Shown here piece by piece: positions 27,783-37,056 of a stretch of DNA of 59,738 nucleotides (the first letter of the stretch is position 1; each line of letters opens with the position of its first letter). This DNA comes from Hyphomicrobiales bacterium (GTDB taxonomy: Bacteria; Pseudomonadota; Alphaproteobacteria; Rhizobiales; Methyloligellaceae). The notes under the pieces are model-generated. The model was not told where the DNA came from, did no database searches, and saw only the letters and a list, made by a program, of their open reading frames with translations. The stretch is from positions 1 to 59,738 of the forward strand of contig JAJFHO010000197.1 in the NCBI GenBank assembly GCA_021775575.1. The letters are read 5' to 3'. A program made the translations under genes and the position numbers.

Positions 27783-28547
27783 CTAGGATCCAGCGGAACC
27801 CTCGCCGGAAAAAATCTGACCAAGTTTTTCCGGGTTCAAGAGGCGAATACGCTGGCGTCTGTTTTCGATCAGGCCGCCAGACACAAAGCTCCGCAATATT
27901 GACGTGACATACTGGCGTCGGGAAAGGACGAGCGTTGCCAAGTCCTCATGCGTAATTGGCAGAATGGGTTCCGTTCCGGCGGGGATGCGTGTGGCTATTT
28001 CGGCATGGAGCTGCAACAGGACACGCGCCAGTCTTTGCTGCACGCTGTGTCCGGTGACGTCGCTGACCCGGGCGTGCAGCTGTTGTTGGCGTTTCAACAG
28101 CACCCGGACGAGCAAGACGCCCAACTCGCCATCGCTACGCATGTATTCGAAAAAGTCGTCGCGGCTGAAACAGGCCGTGTCCGCTTCATCGACGGCTATA
28201 GCGTTCGCGTCGCGCACCGCCACGGGCCTTAGCGCCGACAGGCCGAGCAGGCTTCCGGGACCATGAATCTTCAAAAGCGTCTCATGGCCATTCTCATCGG
28301 TACGCGTTGCCTTGACCGTGCCGGACTTCAGGACATAGACATGCGCCGCCTTATCTCCCTGCAGATAGAGATGCTTATTGCGCCTGAATGCCCGTTCCTG
28401 GCCAAGCGTCGCCAGTTTACGCAAATACGCCTCGTTCAAATCCTGCTCGAGATCGATGCCGTCGCTGAGTATGAGATGGGGCATAAGGTTTCGGTCTATG
28501 CGGCGCGCGAGCGCTCCCAGGCTGCTTGCTTGCGCGGATTTTTCCAA
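27783..28547 (-). CDS. Crp/Fnr-family transcription regulator
   Basis: 254 residues if the TTG at 28547 is used, 233 from the ATG at 28484; the start is not settled. N-terminal cyclic-nucleotide-binding-type barrel and C-terminal winged helix. The Fnr iron-sulfur cysteines are absent (one Cys only) and the cAMP motif is not kept, so the signal is unknown. In the recognition helix LSRRQYVTSIL the Crp R180 equivalent is Arg but E181 is Gln and R185 is Ser, so a non-canonical site is expected. A palindrome with Crp-like spacing lies 38 bases past its stop, in front of the SDR operon, its likely target. Confidence 0.88.
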   Translation of the reverse strand: MEKSAQASSLGALARRIDRNLMPHLILSDGIDLEQDLNEAYLRKLATLGQERAFRRNKHLYLQGDKAAHVYVLKSGTVKATRTDENGHETLLKIHGPGSLLGLSALRPVAVRDANAIAVDEADTACFSRDDFFEYMRSDGELGVLLVRVLLKRQQQLHARVSDVTGHSVQQRLARVLLQLHAEIATRIPAGTEPILPITHEDLATLVLSRRQYVTSILRSFVSGGLIENRRQRIRLLNPEKLGQIFSGEGSAGS

Positions 28548-28607
28548 GGGTCTGTTCGAGGCCAGAGCGTATCAGATTAGCGGGGGCCGGTCAGGAACTC
28601 CGTGTGC

Positions 28608-29615
28608 TTACCCATTCGCGTCATGGTAGGCGTCGACGCTCTCGCGCACTGCCCTCACATTTTCCATCCTAGCATTCAGCGGGACGGCGCATTCAGGCGC
28701 GATGATATCGAGCCCGGCGTCCAGGGCCTGAAAGACTTCGCGGCGCACATCCTCGACCGTGCCGGCATACAAGGTCGCCGGATTGTTGATGTTGCCGACA
28801 AGCGTCATGCTCGCCTTCTCGCGCATTTCCGCTGCGTCATTCTGCGACTCGAAATGGAAGGCGGTCATGCCGCACTCATTGAAATGATGCACACGGTCCA
28901 TGGTGCGCCCGCAGCAATGGAAAATCAGCGGCGCACCGATAGCCTCCTCCATTTCACGGTCGATATCGCGCAGGAATCTGGGATAGGCGTCGGGCCGGAT
29001 CAGGTCGGCGGTGATATGCGCGCCATAGCATAACGCATCCGCGCCCGCCTCGACCTGGGCGCGGCCAAAGATCACCGCGATTTCCTTGAGGCCGTGCAGA
29101 ATAGCGTCGACCTGGGGCGGATCCTTGATTGTGAGTTTCAGGAATCGGGCCAGGCCGAAGCAGTGATAGGCCATGCTCCAGGGGCCATAGACCTTGCCCA
29201 TGACGCCGACACGGTCGCCAACCTCGGCCTTCAGCAGCCGTATGGCTTCGACCGGCGTGGCGATTGCCGGGTGACCCAGAAAATCGTCCCGAATAGTGAT
29301 TTCGTCTGGATGCTTCCAGATGCCCTGGTGGCAGGCCGGCAGGCGGCCCTTCCCGCCCCACTCCACCGGCACTCCGAGCGCCTCGGCCTCATGGGCGCCG
29401 CCGGCGAACACCGGAAACACGACGTCATAGCCAAGCACCGTATGGCCGGCCAGCGCCAGCGCCGCCATCTGTTCGGCGTCATGATGGGCTTCGGGGAAGA
29501 ACACCCCGACATGGTCCTGCAGATCCTCGGTAACGATGGAGGTCGGGTTGGCCACCGGCGTGCGGTCGACCGGCTCACGCCGCAGCGCGGCGAGGAAACG
29601 CTGGCGCGGTGTCAT
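28608..29615 (-). CDS. MtaA/CmuA-type methyltransferase (uroporphyrinogen decarboxylase family)
   Basis: 335 residues of the URO-D superfamily. It keeps the zinc ligands of methylcobamide-dependent methyltransferases, H233-x-C235 (FHCCGRT) and C309 (APECAVPL), which are absent in true HemE. MtaA, MtbA and CmuA family enzymes move methyl groups between a corrinoid protein and a thiol or tetrahydrofolate. No corrinoid protein or MtaB-type partner is in the window, so donor and acceptor are unknown. ATG at 29615 with GGGTGAA upstream. It is transcribed divergently from a second family member at 29770. Confidence 0.82.
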   Translation of the reverse strand: MTPRQRFLAALRREPVDRTPVANPTSIVTEDLQDHVGVFFPEAHHDAEQMAALALAGHTVLGYDVVFPVFAGGAHEAEALGVPVEWGGKGRLPACHQGIWKHPDEITIRDDFLGHPAIATPVEAIRLLKAEVGDRVGVMGKVYGPWSMAYHCFGLARFLKLTIKDPPQVDAILHGLKEIAVIFGRAQVEAGADALCYGAHITADLIRPDAYPRFLRDIDREMEEAIGAPLIFHCCGRTMDRVHHFNECGMTAFHFESQNDAAEMREKASMTLVGNINNPATLYAGTVEDVRREVFQALDAGLDIIAPECAVPLNARMENVRAVRESVDAYHDANG

Positions 29616-29769
29616 TTCACCCTTCCCTTATTTTTCGGTTGAGCCCCAGCGTATGACGGACACTCACACAATTGCAGCCGGACATTTTACCACAGCCGGT
29701 AACGCTTGGTTTCCCTACGGCGCAACCGCTAATCTCATGCGAGCAGTAAGATATGACCGGAGGGCAACC

Positions 29770-30918
29770 ATGACAGCCATGACGCACCGCGAACGGGTTC
29801 TCGCCGCGCTCAATCATCAGGAACCCGATCGCGTGCCGATAGACTTCGGCGGCACATTCACCACAACCATCTATCATTCGGCCTATGAGCGGCTGAAGCG
29901 GCACCTCAATCTCGACCATGAGACAAAGATCTACTCAAAGCTGCGCCGCCTTGCCGTTCCCCACGAAACGATGCTCGAGCGGTTTGACGTAGATACCCGC
30001 CTTCTTGGCCTTGGCGCCTATGAAGGGGACCAGCACGAAATCGATGAAGACACCTATTTCGATGAATGGGGCACCACCTGGAAGAAGGCCCAGGACGGCC
30101 ATTATCTCTATGTGGACGGGCCCTTCTTCGACCAGAAGAAACCGGACCCGCAGGCGCTGGAAAATGGCGATTGGCCCGACCCCGACAATCCGGGTTATTA
30201 TCGCGGGCTTCGCGAGCGGGCAGAGAAACTGCGTGCCACCGAATGCGCCGTCATCCTCAATATGCCCATCGGCGTCGTCCATCAGGGGCAGTTTTTGCGC
30301 GGCTTCGCCGATTGGCTCAAGGACCTCTACAAGAACCGCGCCTTCTCGGAAAAGATGATGGACGTCATCGCCGACCGCTGGATTGCCGTGGCCGGAAACG
30401 CCATCCAGACGGTTGGGGACAATGTCGACGTCGTATTTCTGGGGGATGACCTGGCGTCACAACTCGCACCTTTGTTCAACCCTGAAATCTACCGCGAACT
30501 GATCAAACCCCGGCACGCACGCATGATCGAGGCGGTCAAATCGAGGGCGGACGTCAAGGTCCTCTATCATAGCTGCGGCGCGGTATCGCAGCTCATCGAC
30601 GATCTTATCGACATCGGCGTCGACGCCATCAATCCGGTGCAGGTGACGGCCAGCGGCATGGAACCGGAGACGCTCAAGGAACGCTTCGGCGGGCGCATCA
30701 CATTCTGGGGCGGGATCAATTCCCAGGAAATTCTACCCTTTAGCAATCCTGACGAGGTGCGCGCCGAAACTCGCCGGGTCATCGATATATTGGGCAGCGG
30801 CGGCGGTCTGGTGCTCAACTCCGTCCACAACATCCAGGATGACGTTCCGGCGGAAAACATTGTCGCCATGTTCGACGAGGCGCGGAGCTATGCCAGGGCG
30901 CATCGAACACGCGGCTGA
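29770..30918 (+). CDS. Second uroporphyrinogen decarboxylase-family protein, divergent
   Basis: 382 residues; ATG at 29770 with GGAGG 7 bases upstream (longer in-frame starts would run into the divergent gene). Family N-terminus MTHRERVLAALNHQEPDRVP is clear. The H267-x-C269 zinc pair (YHSCG) is kept, but the third ligand Cys is replaced by the sequence NSVHNIQDDVP, so H353 may serve or zinc may be bound differently. This subtype is common near demethylation and catabolic loci, but its reaction is not established. The 154-base region between the pair must hold both promoters; I see no clear operator there. Confidence 0.78.
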   Translation: MTAMTHRERVLAALNHQEPDRVPIDFGGTFTTTIYHSAYERLKRHLNLDHETKIYSKLRRLAVPHETMLERFDVDTRLLGLGAYEGDQHEIDEDTYFDEWGTTWKKAQDGHYLYVDGPFFDQKKPDPQALENGDWPDPDNPGYYRGLRERAEKLRATECAVILNMPIGVVHQGQFLRGFADWLKDLYKNRAFSEKMMDVIADRWIAVAGNAIQTVGDNVDVVFLGDDLASQLAPLFNPEIYRELIKPRHARMIEAVKSRADVKVLYHSCGAVSQLIDDLIDIGVDAINPVQVTASGMEPETLKERFGGRITFWGGINSQEILPFSNPDEVRAETRRVIDILGSGGGLVLNSVHNIQDDVPAENIVAMFDEARSYARAHRTRG

Positions 30919-30925
30919 AGAGCGA

Positions 30926-33900
30926 CTAGATCTTGCCCGACAATCTGTCCGCGTCGGCCAGTTCCGCTTCCAGCGCGACTGTTGCATCGCCGCGCGGTTT
31001 CATCCACCCCGCGATCAGAACATAGAGCGCCGGCGTCAAGAACAGCGTAAACACGGCTGCCAGCCCGAGGCCGCCAAACACCACCCAGCCAATGGCCGCG
31101 CGTGATTCCGCACCCGGGCCGCTGCCCAGGATGAGCGGCAGTCCCGCGAGCACGGTCGAAACCATGGTCATGACGATCGGCCGAACGCGCACCAGCGAGG
31201 CCTCGCGCACCGCGTCGACGACATCCATGCCCTTGTCACGAAGCTGGTCGGCGAACTCGACCATCAGGATCGAGTTTTTGGCCATGATGCCGATCAGCAT
31301 CAATACGCCGATCTGAGAGTATATGTTGACGGTCGTTCCCGTTATCGCCAGGGCAAAGATCGCCGCGCAGACCCCGAACGGCACGGTCAGCAGCACGACA
31401 AGTGCGCTTGTGATGCTTTCAAACTGCGCCACGAGCACGAGAAACACGACAAGCAGCGCGATCAGATAGGTTATGACGATACCTTTGGAGGTGTCCTCCA
31501 GTTCGGCAGCTTCGTTCAGGAACAACAGGCCAATATCTGACGGCAGTTCCTGGTGCGCCAACGCCTGGACTGCGTCGACGGCCTCGCGCAGGGTAAAACC
31601 CTCAACCGGATCGGCATCGACCTCAATGGCGCGGCGCTGGCCGTGCCTGTCCAACTCGGCCGCCACGGCATCTTCCGTGAAGGTGATCAGTTGCGACAAC
31701 GGCACCAAGCGGCCGCCTTCAGCGCTCACATAGAGCTTGCGCAAATCAGAAGGATTGGTGACCGCGCCTTCGCTCGCTTGCAGAATGATCGGCACCGTCT
31801 GATCGTCGACCGTCATTTCCGCCACCTCATCATTGTCGACAAGCACCTGAATGGTCGATGCCAGGCTCTCGATGGGCACGCCAAGATCGGCGGCGCGGCG
31901 GCGATCAATATTGATGGAAAGCTGCGGCTGGGTCGCGCGGAACTCGATACGGATGCCGCGCAACTGCGGGATTTCGCGCTCCATGGCAATGACGAAGGCA
32001 TCGGTCGCCTCCAGTATTTTGCCGTAGTTCGATCCGGTCAGTGCAAATTTCAACCTGCCGCCCGCATGGCGAAGCCCCAGGGAGTTGGCGCGGACAATGC
32101 GCGCGAGCGCACCGGGAATTTCGCTCACGGGTTTCGCCACGCTCTTGGCAATTTCGCCTTCCGATTTATCGCGTTCGGACCAGTCGCGCAGGGGCGCATC
32201 GATCCAACCGCGGTTGAGGTCCCAGCGTCCGCTGATTGTGAAAAGATTGGTGACCGTGCCCGCGTCGACGAGGGGACGCAATATTTCCTCCACACGCTCG
32301 ACCTGGCGGTCGGTGTAGTCGAGTCCCACTCCGTCGGGGCCCGTCAGCCTTACTGAAATGAGACCCCGGTCTTCTTCCGGAACCAGCTCCTCGCCAAGAG
32401 TCGAGAAGGCGAGCGCCGCCGCGATACCGACTATCGCGCAGCCGCCGAGCAGAACCAGCGGCGCCGCCAGGACGGCATCGAGCGCCCAGGCAAAGAAACG
32501 ATTGAGGAATCCGGGTCGTGTTGGCGTCTTGCCCCGCGACGCTTTGTCTGGCGCAGCCTTGTCGGGAAGTTTGGACGCCAGCATAGGGCATAGTGTCAGC
32601 GCCACAAATGAGGAGATGACCACACTGACCGCAAGCACGAAACCGAATTCGGTGAACAACCGCCCGGCTGTCGACGGCAGGAAGGAAATCGGAAGGAACA
32701 CCGAAATCAACGTCGCGGTCGTGGCCAATACGGCGAAGAATACCTGCCGCGTGCCTAGCACGGACGCGGCGCGCGAAGCGGTTCCCTCGGCGCGCCGGCG
32801 CTGGATGTTTTCCAGGACGACGATAGCGTCATCCACCACCAGTCCCGCCGCCAGGACGAGCGCAAGCAGGGTGATGAGATTAATGGAAAACCCGAACAGC
32901 CAGATGGCGGCAACGGTACCGATTAGCGCGATCGGTATTGTTGCCGCGGGAATAAGCGCCGCCCGGAACTGACCGACGAATAGGGCAATCACCGTAATAA
33001 CGATCAGCACCGCCAGGCAAAGCGAGATGAGCACTTCACGAATCGCGCCCTCGATGAATTTGGCGTCGTCGGAGGTCGTCTGGATGGTCACATCCTTGAA
33101 TCGGGCGTTCATTCCGGCGACGACGCGCTTCACGCCCGCAGAGATCGACACGGTGTTCGATTGCGCCTGACGGACGACGCCGAGATTGACGACCGTACGG
33201 CCATTCAGACGCACATAATTGATCGGGTCGGCGGGTCCGAAGGAAGCGGTTGCCACATCACCGATACGCACCGGATCGCGCACGATCAACTCTTCGATTT
33301 CTTCAGGCTTGGTGACCGACGCGTTGGCGCGCACAAGAACTTCCTGGCGATCCGACTGGAAGCTGCCGGCGGGCACATCGTAGCGCGCATTGCGCAGTAT
33401 CGCGGCTATGTCGGCGACGGAAAGCTTGTAGCTTGCGAGCTTCATGGGATCGATTACCACGCGCAGCACGCGCTCGCGGTCGCCGAACAGCTGCACATCG
33501 GCCACGCCTTTTACCGACATCAATTCGGGAACGACTTCGTCCTTCACCTTGCGGGTGACGTCCTCGATGGTAAGCCGGTCGCTATAGGCGGAGAGCTGGA
33601 TGATCGGCCGCGCGTCGGCGTCCGCCTTGATGACGAAAATATCCTCCACTCCCTCGGGCAATTCGCGCTCCACGCGGCTCACTGCCTCGCGCACGTCATT
33701 GGCGGCATCGATGAGGTTCACCGAAGGGCTGAATTCGACACGTATCCTGAAATTGTCTTCCTCGCTGGACGAGCGGACGGCCTTCACGCCGTTAACCCGC
33801 GCCACGGCGCCTTCCACGCGTGATGTGATTTCCGCATCGATGGTTTCCGGCGAACCGCCGGGATAATTGGCTCGCACCGTGACGATGGGCCGGTCGATGT

Positions 33901-34030
33901 CGGGAAGCTCGCGCACCTCGACGCCAAAGATGGCGCTGATGCCGGCGATAATAATCAGCAGGTTGACGACGCCCGCGAGATAAGGGCGGCGGACACTAAG
34001 GGCTGGAAGGTCGTAGGCGGGCGCGGCCAT
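30926..34030 (-). CDS. RND efflux transporter, AcrB/HAE1 type
   Basis: 1034-residue inner-membrane proton-driven pump with twelve predicted helices and two large periplasmic loops. The TM4 proton-relay motif GLVVDDAIVVLENI carries the paired aspartates, and the second-half motif GIMAKNSILMVEFA is present. The N-terminus (LSVRRPYLAGVVNLLI) is typical. Encoded 16 bases after its adaptor. No outer-membrane TolC-type gene is adjacent, so a shared channel is expected. Substrates cannot be predicted. Confidence 0.95.
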   Translation of the reverse strand: MAAPAYDLPALSVRRPYLAGVVNLLIIIAGISAIFGVEVRELPDIDRPIVTVRANYPGGSPETIDAEITSRVEGAVARVNGVKAVRSSSEEDNFRIRVEFSPSVNLIDAANDVREAVSRVERELPEGVEDIFVIKADADARPIIQLSAYSDRLTIEDVTRKVKDEVVPELMSVKGVADVQLFGDRERVLRVVIDPMKLASYKLSVADIAAILRNARYDVPAGSFQSDRQEVLVRANASVTKPEEIEELIVRDPVRIGDVATASFGPADPINYVRLNGRTVVNLGVVRQAQSNTVSISAGVKRVVAGMNARFKDVTIQTTSDDAKFIEGAIREVLISLCLAVLIVITVIALFVGQFRAALIPAATIPIALIGTVAAIWLFGFSINLITLLALVLAAGLVVDDAIVVLENIQRRRAEGTASRAASVLGTRQVFFAVLATTATLISVFLPISFLPSTAGRLFTEFGFVLAVSVVISSFVALTLCPMLASKLPDKAAPDKASRGKTPTRPGFLNRFFAWALDAVLAAPLVLLGGCAIVGIAAALAFSTLGEELVPEEDRGLISVRLTGPDGVGLDYTDRQVERVEEILRPLVDAGTVTNLFTISGRWDLNRGWIDAPLRDWSERDKSEGEIAKSVAKPVSEIPGALARIVRANSLGLRHAGGRLKFALTGSNYGKILEATDAFVIAMEREIPQLRGIRIEFRATQPQLSINIDRRRAADLGVPIESLASTIQVLVDNDEVAEMTVDDQTVPIILQASEGAVTNPSDLRKLYVSAEGGRLVPLSQLITFTEDAVAAELDRHGQRRAIEVDADPVEGFTLREAVDAVQALAHQELPSDIGLLFLNEAAELEDTSKGIVITYLIALLVVFLVLVAQFESITSALVVLLTVPFGVCAAIFALAITGTTVNIYSQIGVLMLIGIMAKNSILMVEFADQLRDKGMDVVDAVREASLVRVRPIVMTMVSTVLAGLPLILGSGPGAESRAAIGWVVFGGLGLAAVFTLFLTPALYVLIAGWMKPRGDATVALEAELADADRLSGKI

Positions 34031-34046
34031 GCCGGTTGGTCACTCG

Positions 34047-35231
34047 TCAGCTGCTGGGGATGGGATCGGGCATCGAAAACCGGACCGGCCGCCCCGGGCG
34101 CAGCCGGTGCACGCCTTCCACGACGACCAGATCGCCCTTGGCGATATCGCCCTCGATCAGAATTATGCTGTTCAGCCTTTTCACGCTTCGCACGACCACT
34201 GTCTCCGCCTTGCCGTCGCGCGCACGCCACACATAGCTCACGCCTTTGCGCCACTGGAGCGCCAGTTCGTGAACCGTGGGATAAATTTTCCCGGGAATTA
34301 CGAGGTCGACGACGAAGGACAGGCCGGGCCGGAGCAAATCCTCCTTGTTCGGGATATTAGCGCGCACGATCACGGTTCTCGACGTAGGGTCGATCCGGCT
34401 ATCGATATCTTCGATCACACCCTCGAAAGTGCGGTTGGCAAAGCTCGGCGATTGAGCGGTGACTTTCTGGCCGACGGTCAGTTGGGAGAGAAACTGCTCG
34501 GCAACCTCGAATTCCACAATCAACTCGCTGCGATCATCGAGGGTAACGATGGCTGTGCCCGGCGCGACGCGATCTCCCAGTTCCACCTTTGCAATACCGA
34601 CGAAACCGTCGAAGGGGGCCTTCATTTCGCGGTCGGCCAGCGCCTCTTCAGATTGCAGCAACTCAAATTCGGCCCGGTCGACCACGTTGCGGGCGTCATC
34701 CACGTTGGCTTGCGAATTGATCCTTTTCTTGAGCAGTTGCTCGGAACGCTTCATCAGGCGTTCCGTTTCGATGAGCCGCGTCCTGGCGACCCGCACCGCC
34801 AGTTCGGCATCGCGGGAGTCGAGCCGCAGGATCGGTTGCCCTTTGGAGAGGTTCTCGCCGGCCCTGACAAAGAAATGCCGTATCTCGCCTGTGGCTTTGG
34901 GATAAAGCATCACCGAACGCCGGGCGCGGCCGGTTCCGACCGCTCCGACAATAACGTCGTTGGTAAGTTCTCCGGCACGCGCGACAACCACCGGAACGGC
35001 GCGGGGCTTGTTGCCATCCTCTTGTTTGCCGCGCTGCTCTGCGCCGATGAACCCGGCCAACACCGTGCTGACCCGGTCGCGTCCGGCCCAAAGGGCGCCC
35101 GCCGCGCCCAGCAATAGTATGAACAGCGCAAGCTGCACCCCGCCGGCTAACTGCCGCCTGGCCGGCTCAGTGTCCTTTTTGGGCTTTGCTCCAGCACGCC
35201 GTCGCGCCATGCGCGTTGTTTCCTCAACCAT
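34047..35231 (-). CDS. RND efflux periplasmic adaptor (membrane fusion protein)
   Basis: 394 residues: basic N-terminus, one membrane anchor (about 30-48), then the HlyD-type order of beta-barrel, lipoyl and coiled-coil segments. Lipoyl half-motifs are readable (VRAGENLSKGQPILRLDSRDAE and MKAPFDGFVGIAKVELGDRV), with the hairpin coiled coil between them. Starts at 35231 and 35210 are both possible. It forms a two-gene operon with the pump downstream. Confidence 0.93.
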   Translation of the reverse strand: MVEETTRMARRRAGAKPKKDTEPARRQLAGGVQLALFILLLGAAGALWAGRDRVSTVLAGFIGAEQRGKQEDGNKPRAVPVVVARAGELTNDVIVGAVGTGRARRSVMLYPKATGEIRHFFVRAGENLSKGQPILRLDSRDAELAVRVARTRLIETERLMKRSEQLLKKRINSQANVDDARNVVDRAEFELLQSEEALADREMKAPFDGFVGIAKVELGDRVAPGTAIVTLDDRSELIVEFEVAEQFLSQLTVGQKVTAQSPSFANRTFEGVIEDIDSRIDPTSRTVIVRANIPNKEDLLRPGLSFVVDLVIPGKIYPTVHELALQWRKGVSYVWRARDGKAETVVVRSVKRLNSIILIEGDIAKGDLVVVEGVHRLRPGRPVRFSMPDPIPSS

Positions 35232-35394
35232 GCCTGTCGATAGGGAGAAGAGTGAACCACAGATTCAGTGTGTTTGCCCAGAACAAGAGCAATGACATCT
35301 CTGTTTTCTGTCCGACGTCAGCGCCCATGGGACAGGTTGAGGCATTTGCGTAAGGGAGTGTTTTTGGCTCATCGTCACCATTCAGGAGTGAACG

Positions 35395-35463
35395 ATGAGA
35401 CGGAAATCAGAACGGCATCAAGGCGCCGCAGAACACACGATCAAGGACGTAATAAGGACGGCT
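35395..35463 (+). pseudogene. Possible remnant of an IS3-family orfA
   Basis: After AGGAG and a short spacer, an ATG opens a frame beginning MRRKSERHQGAAEHTIKD, which resembles from memory the N-terminus of IS3-group OrfA transposase proteins; similarity stops after about 20 codons and the helix-turn-helix part is missing. It sits in a 430-base gene-free stretch (35232-35661) between the efflux operon and a more AT-rich gene. The rest of that stretch holds nothing I can name. Weak evidence, based on recalled similarity only. Confidence 0.35.
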
Positions 35464-35661
35464 CACATTGTGAGGAGCACTAACCCACGCACTCATGACT
35501 GGGTGCCGGTTCGACTGTTGCGGGGAATGTCCGCTTCACCCCCAAAACTGGACGCGCTGGGCATCGGCACTCAACGCCCGCCAAGTGCCGATTTTGTTCA
35601 ATAAAGTCGGCGGGGACCTCGCTTTGAGGTTCTGCGCGCAACGATGTTGCAGAGCTTGTCT

Positions 35662-36762
35662 TCAAAGGGGTGGAAAAGAATATGTGGTGATTTTGTATGA
35701 AGATAATTCCCGAACATACATCTCCAGACTTAGCAAACCAACGCATGGCAATGCGCCTGTGAGTTTAAACTCACCTGCGACAATCTGCTTTGCCAGAATG
35801 ATAGCCGGAATCGTCGGTATTTGAGGCCCGTCTCCTCCTTTTGCAATTATGAACCAGCTGCGCGTGTAGGGCTCACCGGACTGATCCTCTCCTGCAATGA
35901 TCATATGCATGCCGCCATCAGCCGAACCCATTCCATTAAACCAGTTGCTCGCTTCGAGAAGGGCTCGCGCGTAGCGCTGCAGATTGAGTGGCAATCCGCA
36001 GCGGACCAGCCAGGACAATCCCCACAGCCCTAAATGCATGATGCTCAATTCCAGACCGGCAGAAAACTGGATCTTGCCGATACCGTAGCGGGCTGGCAGG
36101 AGATCGAGATCAGGAATATCGCAATTGGCCATCCATCTTCGGCCAAGCTCAGGATATGTTTGGCGATAAAGGTCTTGCCATCCGTAAACCGTTTTCTTGT
36201 GGCTCTGGAAAGGCTGCAGAGGCTTTCCGACATATGTCAGGATGCTTTGCGTCGTTGCCAGACCGCGCTCTGCTTTCTGGCCGGGGCAAATCCCAAATCT
36301 GAGAGAACTGATTTTTGAAAACTCGCCTTTGAAATGCTCGAGCACAGCGGAGGAAAGCCCTGGTACTGTGCTTGCACCGGAGATGACCGCAACGCCGCTG
36401 TTCTTGGCGTTCTCGTTGAGGCCACTGATACCCGCAACGAAATCGCGGCCATCGGCGAGATCGATATAGTGGACTTTGTTTCGAATGCAGGCTTCGGCGA
36501 TCGAATAGTCTCTGTCCTGAAACGGGCCACAGGTATTGATGACAGCTTTTGGCTCGATCCGGCTCAATTGTTCGTCGAAATTTTGCGAGACATCGCAAGC
36601 TGCCGCCTCCGCCAGATCGGTCGGCAAGAGTTGCGTGAGACTTTCAGCCTTGTCCCTGTTTCGCCCCGCAACGATAACAGGGATCCCGCTTCCGGTTAGG
36701 GTCGCCGCTATGCGTTTACCGAAATTTCCGTAGCCTCCTAGGATCAGGATGCGTCCACGCAT
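35662..36762 (-). CDS. Saccharopine dehydrogenase-like NADP-binding protein
   Basis: 366 residues with an N-terminal Rossmann fold (GGYGNFGKRIA at 9-19; VINTCGPFQ at 74-82), as in saccharopine dehydrogenase/carboxynorspermidine and trans-acting enoyl reductase families. The second half has one hydrophobic stretch (LGLWGLSWLVRC) and no recognised catalytic signature. By eye the gene is more AT-rich and uses more A/T-ending codons than its neighbours, and it lies between a probable insertion remnant and a tRNA gene, so acquisition by transfer is plausible. Function unknown. Confidence 0.8.
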   Translation of the reverse strand: MRGRILILGGYGNFGKRIAATLTGSGIPVIVAGRNRDKAESLTQLLPTDLAEAAACDVSQNFDEQLSRIEPKAVINTCGPFQDRDYSIAEACIRNKVHYIDLADGRDFVAGISGLNENAKNSGVAVISGASTVPGLSSAVLEHFKGEFSKISSLRFGICPGQKAERGLATTQSILTYVGKPLQPFQSHKKTVYGWQDLYRQTYPELGRRWMANCDIPDLDLLPARYGIGKIQFSAGLELSIMHLGLWGLSWLVRCGLPLNLQRYARALLEASNWFNGMGSADGGMHMIIAGEDQSGEPYTRSWFIIAKGGDGPQIPTIPAIILAKQIVAGEFKLTGALPCVGLLSLEMYVRELSSYKITTYSFPPL

Positions 36763-36847
36763 AGAACTTCCGCGATTTTGAATGACCCCGCATAGGCTAG
36801 CGTTGTTGGAATGGATAAAATAAAAAAAGCTAAGTCATTGAAAGTAG

Positions 36848-36925
36848 TGGCGGGAGTGACGGGACTCGAACCCGCGGCCTCTGGCGTGACAGGCCAGCGC
36901 TCTAACCAAACTGAGCTACACCCCC
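36848..36925 (-). tRNA. tRNA-Asp (GTC)
   Basis: Cloverleaf on the minus strand: 7-bp acceptor GGGGGTG/CACTCCC with one G-U pair, anticodon loop CTGTCAC in a GGC-rich stem, T-arm GGGTTCGAGTCCC, and an encoded GCCA end. Confidence 0.96.
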
Positions 36926-37056
36926 AAAAAATAAAGTCCACTCTTGCGGAAACGCCCGTGTGTAGGGCAGCCCTCCGGTCAAGTCAAGCAGGTCGCGAAT
37001 GGTTTGTATTTCGGGGCTCCGCAACTGATTTCAATCGCCTCACTAACCGGCTTTCG

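Noticed and set aside
28548-28607. A second copy of the 24-base palindrome upstream of the Crp/Fnr gene (autoregulation).
   Set aside because: Read base by base; no matching half-sites.
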